Shown here in pieces: positions 1-12,800 of a stretch of 64,000 bases of DNA. Source of the stretch: Trametopsis cervina (Eukaryota; Basidiomycota; Agaricomycetes; Polyporales; Irpicaceae); contig MU278348.1 in the NCBI GenBank assembly GCA_022385755.1, positions 841,035 to 905,034 of the forward strand, given 5' to 3'. The notes below the pieces were generated by a model that searched no databases, was not told where the DNA came from, and worked only from the letters and a program-made list of their open reading frames with translations. The translations under genes were made by a program, and so were the position numbers. Positions within the stretch are counted from its first letter, which is position 1. Each line of letters begins with the position of its first letter.

Positions 1-3000
1 TCGCCGTGGCCGAAGCTAACTTTAGTTTGATTGCTACGCGGTGTTCTTGCTCTCAGCACTATGCAAAGAGACAAAGGGTGCTGTCTGTCTTGCAACTGAC
101 GCGACCCATGACTTTGTGTAAGGCCGACTAAATCAACACCCTCCAGATCGGATCATCGCTGGTAGAGAATACGTCGCAGGTGACTCACAACCATCCATCT
201 TCTTAGCCACTGATAACGATGAACCAAGTCGCCGCGCGGTGCGATGTTAACTTAAACATCTCTTCCCCTACACGAATCTCCGTTAATTAGCTAACGAAGC
301 AGTCTGGCACGGCCGGCGTGATCACGTACCGTAAAAGAACAGCTGCAGTGCTTCCTAACATTAGGCGCTTGAAGGAAGCCGCACGTCCTGTGAGCGGTTG
401 GTTCGACAAAGATCTGGCCGAAGAGTACACACTGCTAACGGGAGATATGTTAATCTGCTGGTGTTGTAGCCGGCTCTGATGGTACACGCGTCCTGTTCCT
501 CAAAGCAAACACTGTCGAGGACAGGAAGCGATCAGGCCACATATTTGCATGAGATTTGGTGGCGAGGTATATCTATAGCATATGTCAACGAAGGCAATGT
601 TGTGTCTGAAATGACGGGTACTCACGGCTATTCGTCAGCCCTTCAACTAAACATCGTCGCGGCAGCAGTTCTAGATGTGAATATTCTTGTCTCCTGAGAT
701 TGCCGTTCCTAAAATGGCCGCATTTGTTAATACCTAACAGCGTGCGGTGTTGTGCCACATATCAGTACGGCAAAAGATGGCTCTGGAGGAAGAAATATAC
801 AGGGTAAGCGCGTGTCATATGCCCAACAAACTCTATTCCGCAGTTGCGATCTAGGACCAGAGATGAGCGAGACTCTCATAGATGGTAATAACCACACTAC
901 TGAGCAGCAGAGATACCAATAATCAACTCTCCAAGCTGCGTCGTAGCGACGCAGACTTCGAAGACTGCGCAATATCAGCCGTTGCACTGAGTTGTTTGGA
1001 GCTTGAGGATTCAATATGTTACTCATCTTGTAGATAGTCAGCCTTCTGTTCCGCGATTTATCTTACCGATGCCCGATGGCATCGCATATTAATACGTCTG
1101 ACCCCAAATGTATCAGTACACAGTCTCGGAGCAAATTCATATAGGTTTACGGATGAACACACCTGATATCTTGCTACGTAAGGATCAGGGACCCAAGGAT
1201 CCTATACATGCTACCTAGAAAAATCGCACTGCGGCACAGCGCCTTCGAACATCGCTCCGCGTACCAGCAGATTGTTCGGAAAGCCCCAAGGCTCAGATTA
1301 TATGGAATATGCCCAGGTATTTGATTTGTCTTCTTGCACTCCAAGGTTTTCTGTCTGCGCCTATGGTGTCAGTACGTGGCCCTCTGGATGACAGTCACGT
1401 AAGAATATCTGCCAGTGTTCAAAGGCAGATGGTAGAATGACAGATACGCACATATATATTCTCTCGAGCGTCGGTGGCACAGTCATGTACGTATACTTGG
1501 AAAAAATCTTGATGTGCATGAGCCATACGGTCGGTATCCCGCTGTCACGCCGGCGTCCTCGTCGTGCTGCCTGACCTTGCTGCTGAGATAAGGCGTGAAT
1601 ATTACCTCTAACAAGTGGAGCAAACGATGAGACAGGTTAAACGGGGATAAATTGAAGACGTCCTCGCCAGGGATGTTCCATCGTCGCCATCACAACCTCT
1701 GGGGATGATATTGACAATAAACGAGTTCAGATTGCTATTGGACCGCACAATAGACGTAAGCACTTACATGCTCTATCTTAGGTCCGACATATTATGTCTC
1801 GCCACCCTGTTTATTATTCAATGTGACTCCGGTGTTGCTGGTGGGTCACAATGTGATAGCACATACTTGCCCGGGCCGACGGTGACGTGAGCCTGGCCAG
1901 ATAGAAGGGATTTCGCTGAGAAAGGGAGCTTCGACCTTGCACGGTCTTTACATTTTGACACCTCAAAACATAGCTTCCCTGTAAAGCCCGTGACCTGATA
2001 TAGGAAGCAATGCCACGCAACGCTGCGTAGTCGCCGTTGCATCACAAGTAGGCTCTCATCGGCGATCGGCATTGGCTGACGGCGGAGGATCAGCATTATA
2101 CGGAGGACTGGACGGGCGCAGATAAATACTCGCATCGTTTCGGCAGCAGTCATGTTATCCTAATAAATGGCAAGAGACTGCCAGATGCTAGTGAGCGGAG
2201 TTGGATGTTTGAGACAGGAGGGAACGTGTCGAGGCAAAGAATGGGGTGATTGGAAGCTTTCCGCCACTTGCGTTCCGGATAGGACACCTCAGTCACGATA
2301 CTGTCAATAACGAGGAGCAAGTGTGGACTCACAATAACCACCACACTGCATGGACGGTTGGTGTCGTAATGAACGGCGAACAAAGCGAGGGGAGGCATCG
2401 TCTATGTAACTTTCCTATATTGGAAAGTCAAGCTTGTACGGAAAGTGGTGCATTTGCGAACCTGAACCCTCTGTAGATGTGCTCGGGCCGTGCTAGCAGT
2501 GAAACTGGGGTGATGCAGTCCGCGGGTACGTCAACGCTGCAAGATGAGTCCGTTTAAAGCAGACCGCTGTGCAAGACGATGAGCCATAGCGGGCGGCATA
2601 GAGAACTCACGTGGAAGCATTCAGGGTTGTTCGAAGAGACAAAAGTCTGCGAGGGCCTTTTGGCTGCTATATTGAGCCTAAGAACAATTCCTTCACGTAT
2701 GAACACGCCAGTTGAGTCTAAATAAGATTAAATATCCACAATGCTGTAACATCAAGGCGTCCGTTCTAAATAGTAATCTAACATTAGACTAGCAACTCCT
2801 TAAGGAAGACGATTTACTACGTACATTATCGACCTGGCACAAGTGTACGCCGTAGAATTGTGATCGCCTCGACCTTGTACCGCGACGGAGTGACCTCCTC
2901 CCTCCCGACAGATGGCAGCCACATCTGACCGGAAACGCAACTGACTCATGTTGAGGTCCTCGAAGGATCAGCAGGAACCCGGACGTAAAGGAAGGCCCCG

Positions 3001-5308
3001 GCTTAACGGTATCTGCCCTCGGCCGCACCCCGTCGTGCCTTAGGATTTGACTTGCCGTCTCCGGTGAAGAAGTTGAACGGAGAGAGAAAGAAAGAAATCT
3101 TGTGACGGGATGGAAATAGCCGGCGTGTGCGGACTTGGCCAATTCACAGTTGTGTATTTGACGTGAAGTCGGCCGGCTGAGCTATGTATGTGTAACAGCA
3201 ATGCAAAGATGTTGATGGTGAGAGCGAACACCCCCAAAGAGTAGACGGGAAACAACGCCAGTTCGCGGATGGCCAGATTTGTTACCACGCGGTGTTGCGA
3301 TCTATCTCGCAAGCAGCTTCTTTGGCACAGCTAGGAGTGCTACAAATCCGGATTACCCTATGAGTGGGGAATCACGCCCGCAAATGAGATAAGACGACTG
3401 GTTAACCTCGCCGCACGTGAGAGAAAAAGCGTGAGTTGGGGGCAACGAGGAGAAGAGCGATTCCCCGCACGGCTGAGAATGTTGCTCTGATCGTCTTTCG
3501 GTCGCGTTCTTGAGATGCCGTCACCGGAAAAGGGGTCCACAAAGTGAGAAGCAGCGTGTGTCTTCTGGTGTCAGCTGGAGATGCGGGAGTGGCCTCCTTT
3601 GTGAATGAAAGGCACACAAACAACTTGATCGGCTGCAATGCATACGCGGGGAGCTGAATAGATGACCACTCCTTCGGGAGCTGATAAGCGGTATTTGCGA
3701 CAGGACATGGGGCGGAATTCAGATGCAATCAGTGTACAATTTAGGAACTACCAAGTGTTCACTGCGTAAGAGGGATACAGTAAAGGACGACAACAAGAAG
3801 CCTTACGAAAGGATGCATGTAGACGGCATATGCTTGACAGCCAGACGCGAGCGCAGGAGTCTTGTGAACAATGACAGTGTGGCCGCGGACAACACGAAGA
3901 AAGCTGGTGACGCAATGGCTAGTTTCCTATACTTTCGGAAGGTCCTGCGAGAGTTGTTTGGAAGGGCTAGTGATTCTAACAAAACCCGTCGCTCGGCAAG
4001 CGGCGAGAATATCGAACTTCTTCAGGGATTCGGCCTCCGATGAAAGACACCGATCCTCCCATCCAATCTTGGGGAAGGAGAGACATCTCGGTACGTATAG
4101 AAACGAGCTATTAGATGCGAGTTCTGCACATCGCAAGTTATTCCCGAATAGATGCCTGTGCGAGCAACGAATGAGCGCCGTCGCAAACGTGCGATTGTCG
4201 CGACGGTACGAGAGAGTCGATGGGGGAGGGGGCATGTGGTCGAATGCGTCATGAACCGGTGATTCCTGGGGTGTCAGCAGAGTGCGGGGGCGGCGCGATA
4301 TACTGACAGACGATGGATGGACGGAGGCCGAGATAATGCACGAAGTAGACGGTATTGGGCGGGAAAGTGTTACGTGTATGCGTGTATGCGAGTCTGGACG
4401 TGACATTCCAGGACAGCGGCGTTGTTGTATCACGCATAAGCGGACGGAGGAGCCTGCGTGATAAGTGATTGGTGATTAGCGAATTCAAGTGCCGCAGTGA
4501 GAGTGTTACGAAAGATGCTAGCAGGAGAAGTGTATGTGATGCATATATGCGTGATGATCATAAACACGACCTTACGGCAGGTGGTCAAAGAGACACGGCG
4601 GTGGCGATAGTAAAGTTCAAGCAGGCTCAATCGCACGTTTGACTGGCATATGCGGAATGCTAGAGCAATGGGTTGTTCCAGGTTGTTCCGCGAAGGTGTG
4701 CACGGGTATGAGTACGTACAAGACCGCAGTACGTGAGCATCGCGGCGTTATCCGCTGAAGGTCGAGAGTCGAGAGGGTGCTGAGAGCGTGGATGCCGTGT
4801 GCAGCAGCACAGGGATCCTGCTATCGTGTTGCGAGTGCTAGGAGCCTGTGAGGGTCGGAGTGACTGGAGTCAGCGGTGGTGGTCGACATCTTGCGGAGTG
4901 TGAATGCTCTGCTTCCATAAAAGGCAACATATAGCCCGATCATTGCTAATGTGATTGTACGCGTACAACTGTGCTGAAGTTATCGTCTCCGTTGTTGTTG
5001 TCCTCCTCGCTGCTCGGTATTTCGAGGATCAGGCCAAAGAGGAGAACATCGGCTAGGAGGTTGCATCAGTCGCTGTTCTATCGCAACAGAAAAAAGTCGG
5101 AAATGATGCATGCATCGACATTACCGTTGCTTGAATGTCAACTTACCTTCTACAGTACAGACCAAATCGCCGCGACCACATAGACACTCAGATGAGCGCC
5201 AATATCCAGACCCTTTCGATAAGTAGCCGGGAAATGCTACACACCCAATAGCACTCCCCCCACTCAAGCCCGCCCTCCCCTCCGCCTTCTCCTCCTCGTG
5301 TTACCACC
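1..5308. other. Gene-poor stretch, no gene recognised
   Basis: I find no reading frame here with a recognisable domain, consistent splice signals or protein-like composition. The open frames are short, overlap on both strands and read as noise. I saw no transposase or reverse-transcriptase motifs, terminal repeats or tRNA-like boxes. It may be intergenic DNA or a mobile element decayed beyond recognition. Only a similarity search could separate these. Confidence 0.6.
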
Positions 5309-7818
5309 ATGTTAGTCAAAGACGTCTTTGACCAACCCAGTCCCTTCTGCAAACTTCCTTTGTCTATTCTCGAGAACATTTGTCTCGAAGTCGCCGTCAT
5401 TAATCCTCTTGGGCCGCCAGTAGATCTCATACCGCTGCTACAAACATGCAAGTCGATCTACCGCTCCCTCGCATGGCAATTCGACCGTCACCTCTACGCT
5501 CGCATCTTCCGTGCAAAATTCGACACTCGCGCCGCCATCCGTCGCATGGGTGCTCGGGCTGGCTACACATCGCATCTCGCCAAACAGCTGCCGATCTACT
5601 CTCAATGCCTGAAACGCATCCGGAATGGTGATATACACGCCAGCACCGTTCACAAAGATCTGTGGACCTGCTTTCTCATGATGGTCGAGAGCGATGGGAA
5701 GAACGAAGCTCAATTGGTCGAGTGGGCAGGTCTCACAACCTTCATCGATAGGGTGGTCAGAGAGAGGCTTTGGGAGGGCAGGGATGACCACCACGGGTGG
5801 CCCGCGGAGAGCAGTTTCAATGCACTCGCTCTCTGGCTGATGTGGTTCACTACAGATGACGGTGCGTTCTCCCGCCGCCCTGTTGAATATCACGCGCTAA
5901 ACACCTTCATTTCGGCTTTATCGTATTTGGTACGTGTCATGCGTCATTATCGGTGCGGATTTATATCGTCCTGCCTCATCCCCCTCTGGTCCAAAACGTA
6001 CAGAAACCCTTCAAAATGAGACACCTGAATCACGCAGACAGCTGATGGAAATCGTACGTCCGTACGTGGTGCTACCACTGCGATATCCGTCCTTCCATGC
6101 CCCGGATAACCATTTCGATTTCCCGCTATCGCTCGCCCTCCAAGATCATCTCCCCTACACACATATGACCCCTCATGGGTTCTACCCGCCCTACCGTATT
6201 CCGAATTCACTCGTCTCGTCGCACATGCACTACAACATGCGCGTCGAGATCGCAGTTCCTCCTATCACACTGGCTGCCAAGATGCTCTACTTTGCGCGCT
6301 CCGAGGCGACGCCATTCGAGTTTCCTGCTGGATTACCTGCAGATCGCGCCGCCGCGGTTGCTGCGGGCTTCGTACATCCCATGCCGACGCAAGAAGATTA
6401 TCGCAAGTTCAACGAGCATAAGGGCGCACGAGTCTTGGACCGTGGCGACTGGGAATGGAGAAGTAGGATGAACGAAGAGGAGGGAAGACTCGAGGACGAT
6501 GGTGTTTGGAGGAAGGGCCTGAAAGCGAAGAGCGCAAGGTGGGATAACGACTGGCATCGCTGGTGCTTCTGCTTCGACCCCTGGAATGTCCCCGATCTCA
6601 AGGGTGTCGTGTATACCTACGGTTCGCTCAATGGTGACTGGCTCGGCCGTATGCTGGTACGTCGCATGCTTACTTAGCTCGGTTGATCATTGACTGAACG
6701 CACTGTAGATTCCGGATATGAACCAGTATTTCGGTATGGTCACTTCGCAAACATTCGTCCCCCACACCCCTGCCATGACTACTGTCCCTATCTCGCTTCG
6801 TCTACGCGAACACCATTGTATCAATCCCGAGCCCGCCACCGCCGCAGGAGGCTCATCTACCGACGCCCTGGACGATGGTATCACGAATGCGTGGTTCCCG
6901 AGCGACGTCAACATCCGTGAGGTTTCCGATGGTGTGCGAATCGACGATCCTCGGAATGGCGGAAGCTCGGCATGGTACGAGAGGTATCGCGAAGGCAAGG
7001 AAAACTCCCACAACGAGGAGACGTGTACGCAGTGCAGCTTCAGGAAGCAGCAGGAACAGTACGATCTCGACGAGCGTATACGCGAACACAAGAGGGCGAG
7101 CGAAGAACGGGATGAGGAAGAGATGACCGAACACGACTTTGAATACGAGTTCGAGCATGAGCATGAACACGAGCATGAGTACGAGCACGAGCACGACGAC
7201 GAGCCCGAGGGGAGCCATAGCAGCGACACGCATAATCGGGCCCCTAGGCATCCGGCTATGAGCCCCACTATGCGTCGTCGTCCTCACGAGCAGGGCGCCG
7301 TGATTCTTGAACCTGGTGTAACGCGACCCGATGGGCCTTCTTCCGGTGTCGACCCAGCGGCGGACATTCGAACCGAGTTTTCTGAAGCTCTGGGTCGAGA
7401 TGTCGAGATGCTGCTAGACGAGGAGATGCAAGATGAACACGAGGACACCGACAGCGATTGGGAAGAGTACGTCGAGAACACTTGCAATGGTATCCAAGAT
7501 ATCATCATCACTGGCGAGGTAAGTGCTTTCCGATTCTTGACTCTCGCTCTTCGCTGACTGAGCCGTCAGACCATTACAAGTCATGGCAAGGCATGGCAGC
7601 ATTATCGCTTCTATGGTCGTGTCCGTCGTTGGGATGGTCTTATCGCACTTGTTCGCAAGCCAACGTTCGTACCCGAGCTCGGCACCGTCATCTTCCGTGG
7701 CTATCTCGTCGCCAACCAGAACCTTGTCGGCAGCTGGCGTGCTTTCACGGTCAGCCCCCACGCTATCCCGCTCGAAGGGCCGTTCATCGCCAGCCGCTCT
7801 CTCACCGAGGAACCTTAA
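5309..7818 (+). CDS. F-box-like protein with acidic Glu-His repeat
   Basis: Four exons fit in phase: 5309-5929, 6042-6656, 6709-7518 and 7570-7818, giving about 764 residues. The ATG follows TTACCACC. Residues about 12-45 (KLPLSILENICLEV, then LLQTCKSIYRSL) look like an F-box, the Skp1-binding helix of SCF ubiquitin ligases. The rest resembles the large F-box-type proteins common in Agaricomycetes, ending with FRGYLVANQNLVGSWR and GPFIASRS. Around 7130-7205 lies an acidic stretch of alternating Glu and His with Tyr. A DSDWEEYVENTCNG segment follows in exon 3. Substrate recruitment to a Skp1-Cullin complex is family knowledge; the target is unknown. The first intron (112 bp) is long; an alternative donor at 5934 with acceptor at 6003 would add about 13 residues. 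Confidence 0.75.
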
Positions 7819-8951
7819 TGTCCCTTTGTCTTTTTTTATCAATCAATCGTCCACTTTATTCTCCGACCGTAATGTACTTGTACTCTATGGCACTGACCTC
7901 TTCTTTGTCTGTATTGCCCTCACGATTAGGTGGCCGACGACGCCCAGGCATTTCGAAACATACCACGTCTTGGCATACCGGACTCCTGCAACGTATACCC
8001 TTATCCTCCCATACCTCAAATCTGGACGATATAATGGGAAGAACATGATTATGCACGCCTTTACCGACCGCCACGATATTCACCGATATTCACTCTATAT
8101 TCGTACCAATCATTGCTGTTAGATTACTACTCCAATATCCCTTGCATCTATCCCCCCTGCCTTTGCCGAGGCTGGTTGCCCACGTCACGGCCTTTTCGCA
8201 ATCATCCTATCCTCATTGTTTGTTAGTATTGGTCTCCTCGTCGAGATACGACTGATTATTATCTCGCCGGAGTGGGTCACTGCATCCTCCACTGTATTAC
8301 TAGTCATATTTTTACCCTCTGCATATTTAATACAACACAGCTTTCTAGTTGCATTGACACCCTCCGCCGCTCACTGCGCTCTCCCTATCTGATCTCCAGT
8401 TGGCTACGATGGGGGCCATCTCGGGTTGATAATGGCCATCTCGGCCTGATAATGGACGTGATCATCATTTATGATATAGCAATGAGGGTATCTATGAGCA
8501 GCCCGCACGACCAATATCCCCGTTTACACAAGAATGAATAGGTCCGTCCACCAAATGCGAGCACATATATTGTTACAACGCCCCACAACGTATCATACAA
8601 CCTAACAGCGCTAGACGAGTGTGCGCTTGGTTCATGCAGAGCTAACACTGACGTTGACGCACAATTAGCCTGGATAGCGCATCCACGTTCTACGATGAGC
8701 ACGAGTTTGGGCAAGCGTGGGGCTTGCGGCTCGGACGTTCGGTTTTAAGGGTCTAAACCTTTATCGCTGACATCTTGTGGGAGGCTGATTGTAGCATAAG
8801 TGTATGAACGGCACGAGTCATCCCACAAGATAGCGTTACGTGGGTCACTGTGGCTCCGCAAGTGTGTGAAAACGCGTGGTTTCAACTCTGTATTGCAGCT
8901 GACCTCTTCACAGCACGAGTTGCACTGCTGCACAGTATGCAGCTGGCCACC
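7819..8951. other. Intergenic, 3' UTR and upstream region
   Basis: No gene is supported here. The left part should hold the 3' UTR of the F-box gene and the right part the promoter of the amidohydrolase. A 20-bp unit is directly duplicated with two mismatches at 8414-8453 (GGCCATCTCGG...TGATAAT). No other structure was seen. Confidence 0.5.
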
Positions 8952-10717
8952 ATGATCATTCTAGCAGGGAAACTGTTCGACTCCTACACGGGAGAACTGC
9001 TGACCAACAGGCTGATGACCCTCTCGCCCGAATCGGGCCTTATTATCGACGTTCGCGACTTCGAGAATACGCCTGAAGGACTAGCCAAGGCTGGGATTGA
9101 CCTGGACAGCGAACGCACGATCGATTTACGCAAGCTAACCGTGCTGCCAGGGTTCGTCGACGCTCATGTCCATCGTAAGCCGCCTCTCACTCTGGAATTT
9201 CCTCTGCGCTGAGACGTAATGACAGTTTTTCTGCATCCGTACTCGGAAACGACTTGGGAAGACCAGGTCACAAGAGAGAGCTTGGCCGAACGTACCATTC
9301 GTGCCACGGCACACGCCCGCCGGACGCTCATGGCTGGCTATACCTCGGTGCGGTAAGTTCAAGGATACGTGTAAAGTCTCATAGCCATTCGAGAAGTTAC
9401 AATGATCATCGGTCTGCTCATAGGGACCTCGGAACTGAGGGTGCAGAAGATGCGGACCTTGCGCTGCGAAAGTGCTTGTCTGGACCAAACCCAATCATTC
9501 CTGGCCCGAGGTACTTCACCGCCAATAGAGCAATCGTCTCAACCGGAAGCTATGGTGAGTGTTATCCCGTATTCACCGCCACTAAACACCACGAAATCCT
9601 GGGATCCATCATTTCTGCTCCTGATTTCCTCATTCTGTGCCGGCGATAGGCCTTTTGAATGGCAGCGAGCTGAGTGAACCTTCGCCCACAGGTCCGAAGA
9701 ACAGACGATACCCGAACCGTGACGGGGTCGAAGGTGCCATGGGTGCCGAAGTTGCTGACGGTGAGATTCAATGCAAGACGGCCGTCCGAAGGCAAATTGG
9801 AGCGGGTGCAGACTGGATCAAGGTATTCCATTAACGAAATTCTGTTCATTGGTAGGGGGCGGCGCTGACAGACTGGTGCCTTGGCGAAAGGTTTATGCAG
9901 GTGAGCGAACGTTCGAACCAAGTCCTGTCAGTGTGTACCCTGAGCTCAGAAATAACCATCAGATTATCGGGTACGAGCTAACATGGTGGACGTCTCGCCT
10001 ACGACCGCTTCCGGGTCAATTCCTACGTTCACCGAGGCAGAATTGGAGGCCATGAAGACTGAAGCACAGAGACTCGGCGTTAAGATTTGTGCTCATGCAC
10101 AGGAGACTGCTACGTTGGCTTCGCTGGCTCGTGTAGGAGTCAACAGCATTGAGCACGGGTATGGGATGGGCGACCTCATCGGCACCGATGTGTTCAAGCC
10201 CGCGACAAGTGATCAACCGCCGATTTTCTGGGTACCTACGCTTGCGACCTTCTACACCGTCGGAGGAGAAAGCTGGAGGCGGTCTGCGGCTAGCTTCAAA
10301 AAGGCCCTGAGCGACCCTCCGCGCGGACTGGAGATCGCCTGCGGGGGCGACACGGGCGTGTTCCCGCATGGAGACAACGCACTAGAAATGAAGACAATGG
10401 TGAACCTAGGGGCTGATTGGCAGAAAGTCCTCCAATGGGGTACACTGAATGGCTGGAAGTGCATACGAAGCATGAGATGGGAGGCAAGTTCCGGTGCTGA
10501 GAGGCTGAGAAGAGTTGAGGAATTACGAGAAGATGCAAGGATTGTGGGAGATAACGAAGTGCCGTTCGGAGCCCTAAAGAAAGGCTTCGCGGCGGACATT
10601 ATCGCTACCAGTGGTGACTTGGAAAAGGCCTTCTGCAACGCGGTGGATCGGGACAGTATTGCGTTTGTGATGAAGGGGGGTAGGGTCTATAAGCGAGACG
10701 GAAAAGAAGTATGTTAG
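8952..10717 (+). CDS. Metal-dependent amidohydrolase (imidazolonepropionase-like)
   Basis: Six exons fit: 8952-9174, 9226-9352, 9424-9554, 9692-9822, 9891-9900 and 9963-10717, giving 458 residues. The start has a perfect GCCACCATG context; an in-frame ATG at 8937 is the alternative. The binuclear amidohydrolase signature is complete: DAHVH (two metal His), GADWIKVYADYR (Lys that is carboxylated in the family), CAHAQ and IEHGY (metal His), and GGDTGVF (catalytic Asp). The C-terminus (KKGFAADII...FVMKGGRVYKRDG) is the small beta-sandwich of the family. Relatives hydrolyse cyclic amides, prolidase-type dipeptides or ochratoxin-like amides, so the substrate cannot be named. No signal peptide is seen. 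The 10-nt fifth exon carries Val-Tyr-Ala and the first base of Asp, directly after the carboxylated Lys. Acceptor 9647 for exon 4 is a weaker alternative. Confidence 0.88.
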
Positions 10718-12800
10718 ATGAGCACTGTAATAGCTGTGAAGGAGGATAAAGGTTCTTCCTTAACGGGCATTATGTACAAGGTTGCACAGCGGAGTTTAAC
10801 TGTCAGGCGAAGATGAAGGGGTGACGAGGGCGGAACTGGAGAGTAAGACTTGGAACTTACGGCATCGCGGTCATAGAGAGAATTCTGGTCCTGTCTAGTT
10901 GTGTGATTGTCGGCTATCGGTAGAGCGTAGGATGGAACAAAGCGAACGGTTCGATATGCGTATTGACGGCATTCGGTGTGCGGACTCAAATCAGGCTACG
11001 TACTAGCAGAAATCACGAAGGGTTTATTTCGCACGACAGTCCCAGCGCAACATCTTGGAAAGTCAATCAGAATGTACAAGTAGCTTTAGGCGAGTTCTGG
11101 ACCAACCTAGCGATCTGTGGGCGAGGCGAATGGCAGAGGACGGGCCAGGAGGTCAGTAACAGCACACAACAAAGAACGGCAGAGCCATAGCGCACCTTGA
11201 GATCCCTCTCTTCCGAGCCAAAATGTTCGGTAGGTGAACAGCATATGTAAGGCAGACGCAATAGTGAGTACGGGCTCATTGGGCTCGGTGCTGGCCATTG
11301 AGGTGGTGCTAGGATATGCAGGTGTAATGTCACGAGTCACGCGGCGAAACGCTGCTGAAACGCCCGTGGGAAACCCAACAGACGCTGAAGTGCTTTTGAG
11401 TAGAAAAGTTTTGCGACGAATATCGACGATGACACTTGCGACAACAATCCAACTATGCCTCAATTTTGCAATGAGCTAACAATAACCCTCGACGTTGCTC
11501 GGTCCTTGAAGCCTGAACTCTGCGTATGAATCTTCTCACCGCAATATCTATGCCCAAGGTTTCTAGCTCCCAGAACTCTACTTGCAAGACTAACCATCCT
11601 TATCCCATGTACCAAGTCAAGGCACCCCACGCTCTCCTACGTGTCGTGTCTGTTACGGTCATGGAAGAGAAATACAGCTTGCTCGCTCTGCCGCTTGGCC
11701 TCGTCATGATGTCGGGTGGATCACGGAGTGGCAGGTTGTAACGTCCCTATAGAGTTGAGTGCAGTCTTTGTCTTTCGGACATCCTTTCCTTGGCTATGCT
11801 CGTAGTTTGGGGGCAAACATTCCTTCGTGTAAACAGCCCTTCTTGTTATAGTTTATAGTTGGAAGCCTATATAGAAATGTGCTATACAGCTGCAGTACCT
11901 TTGAATTCTATCATGCGAAAGTTATAGCGCAGCAAACTTCTCAATTGAAAGCTCTCATTGTACAGAAACACATGCAGGCCTCAATAGCTCGAGACCGGTT
12001 TGAAGAAGAAAGAAATTGCATTGCTTGACGTGTACTACTATACGAGAAGGTGAAGAATGTACGAACCACCGGCTCTGCCCCTTCCACACAACGTCGGAAA
12101 GAGCGCGACAAAGTCAAGCACTAAGATATCCGAATTCCTGTCCGCCCTGTAATGGCACAGACCGGCCGTGAAGACATGTTGTCGAGGCGAGGTCTGCAAT
12201 TTGACGAAAGGTGCGTTGAAGAAAAGGCATCGCTGACGACACGCGCGGAATATATATGGCACCCTAACATATCACGTGATCAATACCGCATCCCACAGCT
12301 CAGTACAGCTCCCACACCGCGCACGAGCGCGTTCTTCCAGAACTACTCGTGGCCGCCTCGACAATTTCACTTCGTCTCGACCCTCCTTACGGGTGCACGG
12401 CAGGTCCGAGTATTCTTAGCAATGTCGCCCCCACGGCCCTCATTTCAATGCATGATATATATCACACTGAGGCATCTACCCACCACAGCCAGGCTTCCTC
12501 GAGCCAATCACGACGACTCGAATTCCGGCATCTGTCGTAACTTTGACCGTGTTACCGCTGCGAGCTAGTCTTGACAATATGACCACAAACTTGACTTCAC
12601 ATTGCAGCGTTGGCAACGACATGCTAGGGTTTTGAAATGGTCGTCGACTACGGCATTGAAGTAGGCTCAAGGCTCGCGTCCCTGTCCCCCATATGTACCC
12701 TTCAGCCCTCAGTGCATCCTCTCGCGGCCAGAATATAAAGTACACCCTCGTCCAGAAAGCAACCTCCCGGCTTGCGTGATTGCTCGCCATAAACGCCACC
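10718..12800. other. Intergenic region
   Basis: About 2.1 kb without a supported gene. Short frames on both strands show no domain or splice logic. The palindrome ATCACGTGAT at 12271-12280 contains an E-box (CACGTG), about 530 bp upstream of the DUF6593 gene. A TATA box for that gene is listed separately. Confidence 0.5.
12734..12740 (+). promoter_or_regulatory. TATA box of the DUF6593 gene
   Basis: TATAAAG lies 67 bp upstream of the ATG at 12801, a usual distance once a short 5' leader is allowed for. Confidence 0.55.

Noticed and set aside
7414..8122. Several overlapping frames after the F-box gene
   Set aside because: They overlap the last exon and 3' UTR in other frames and show no conserved segment.
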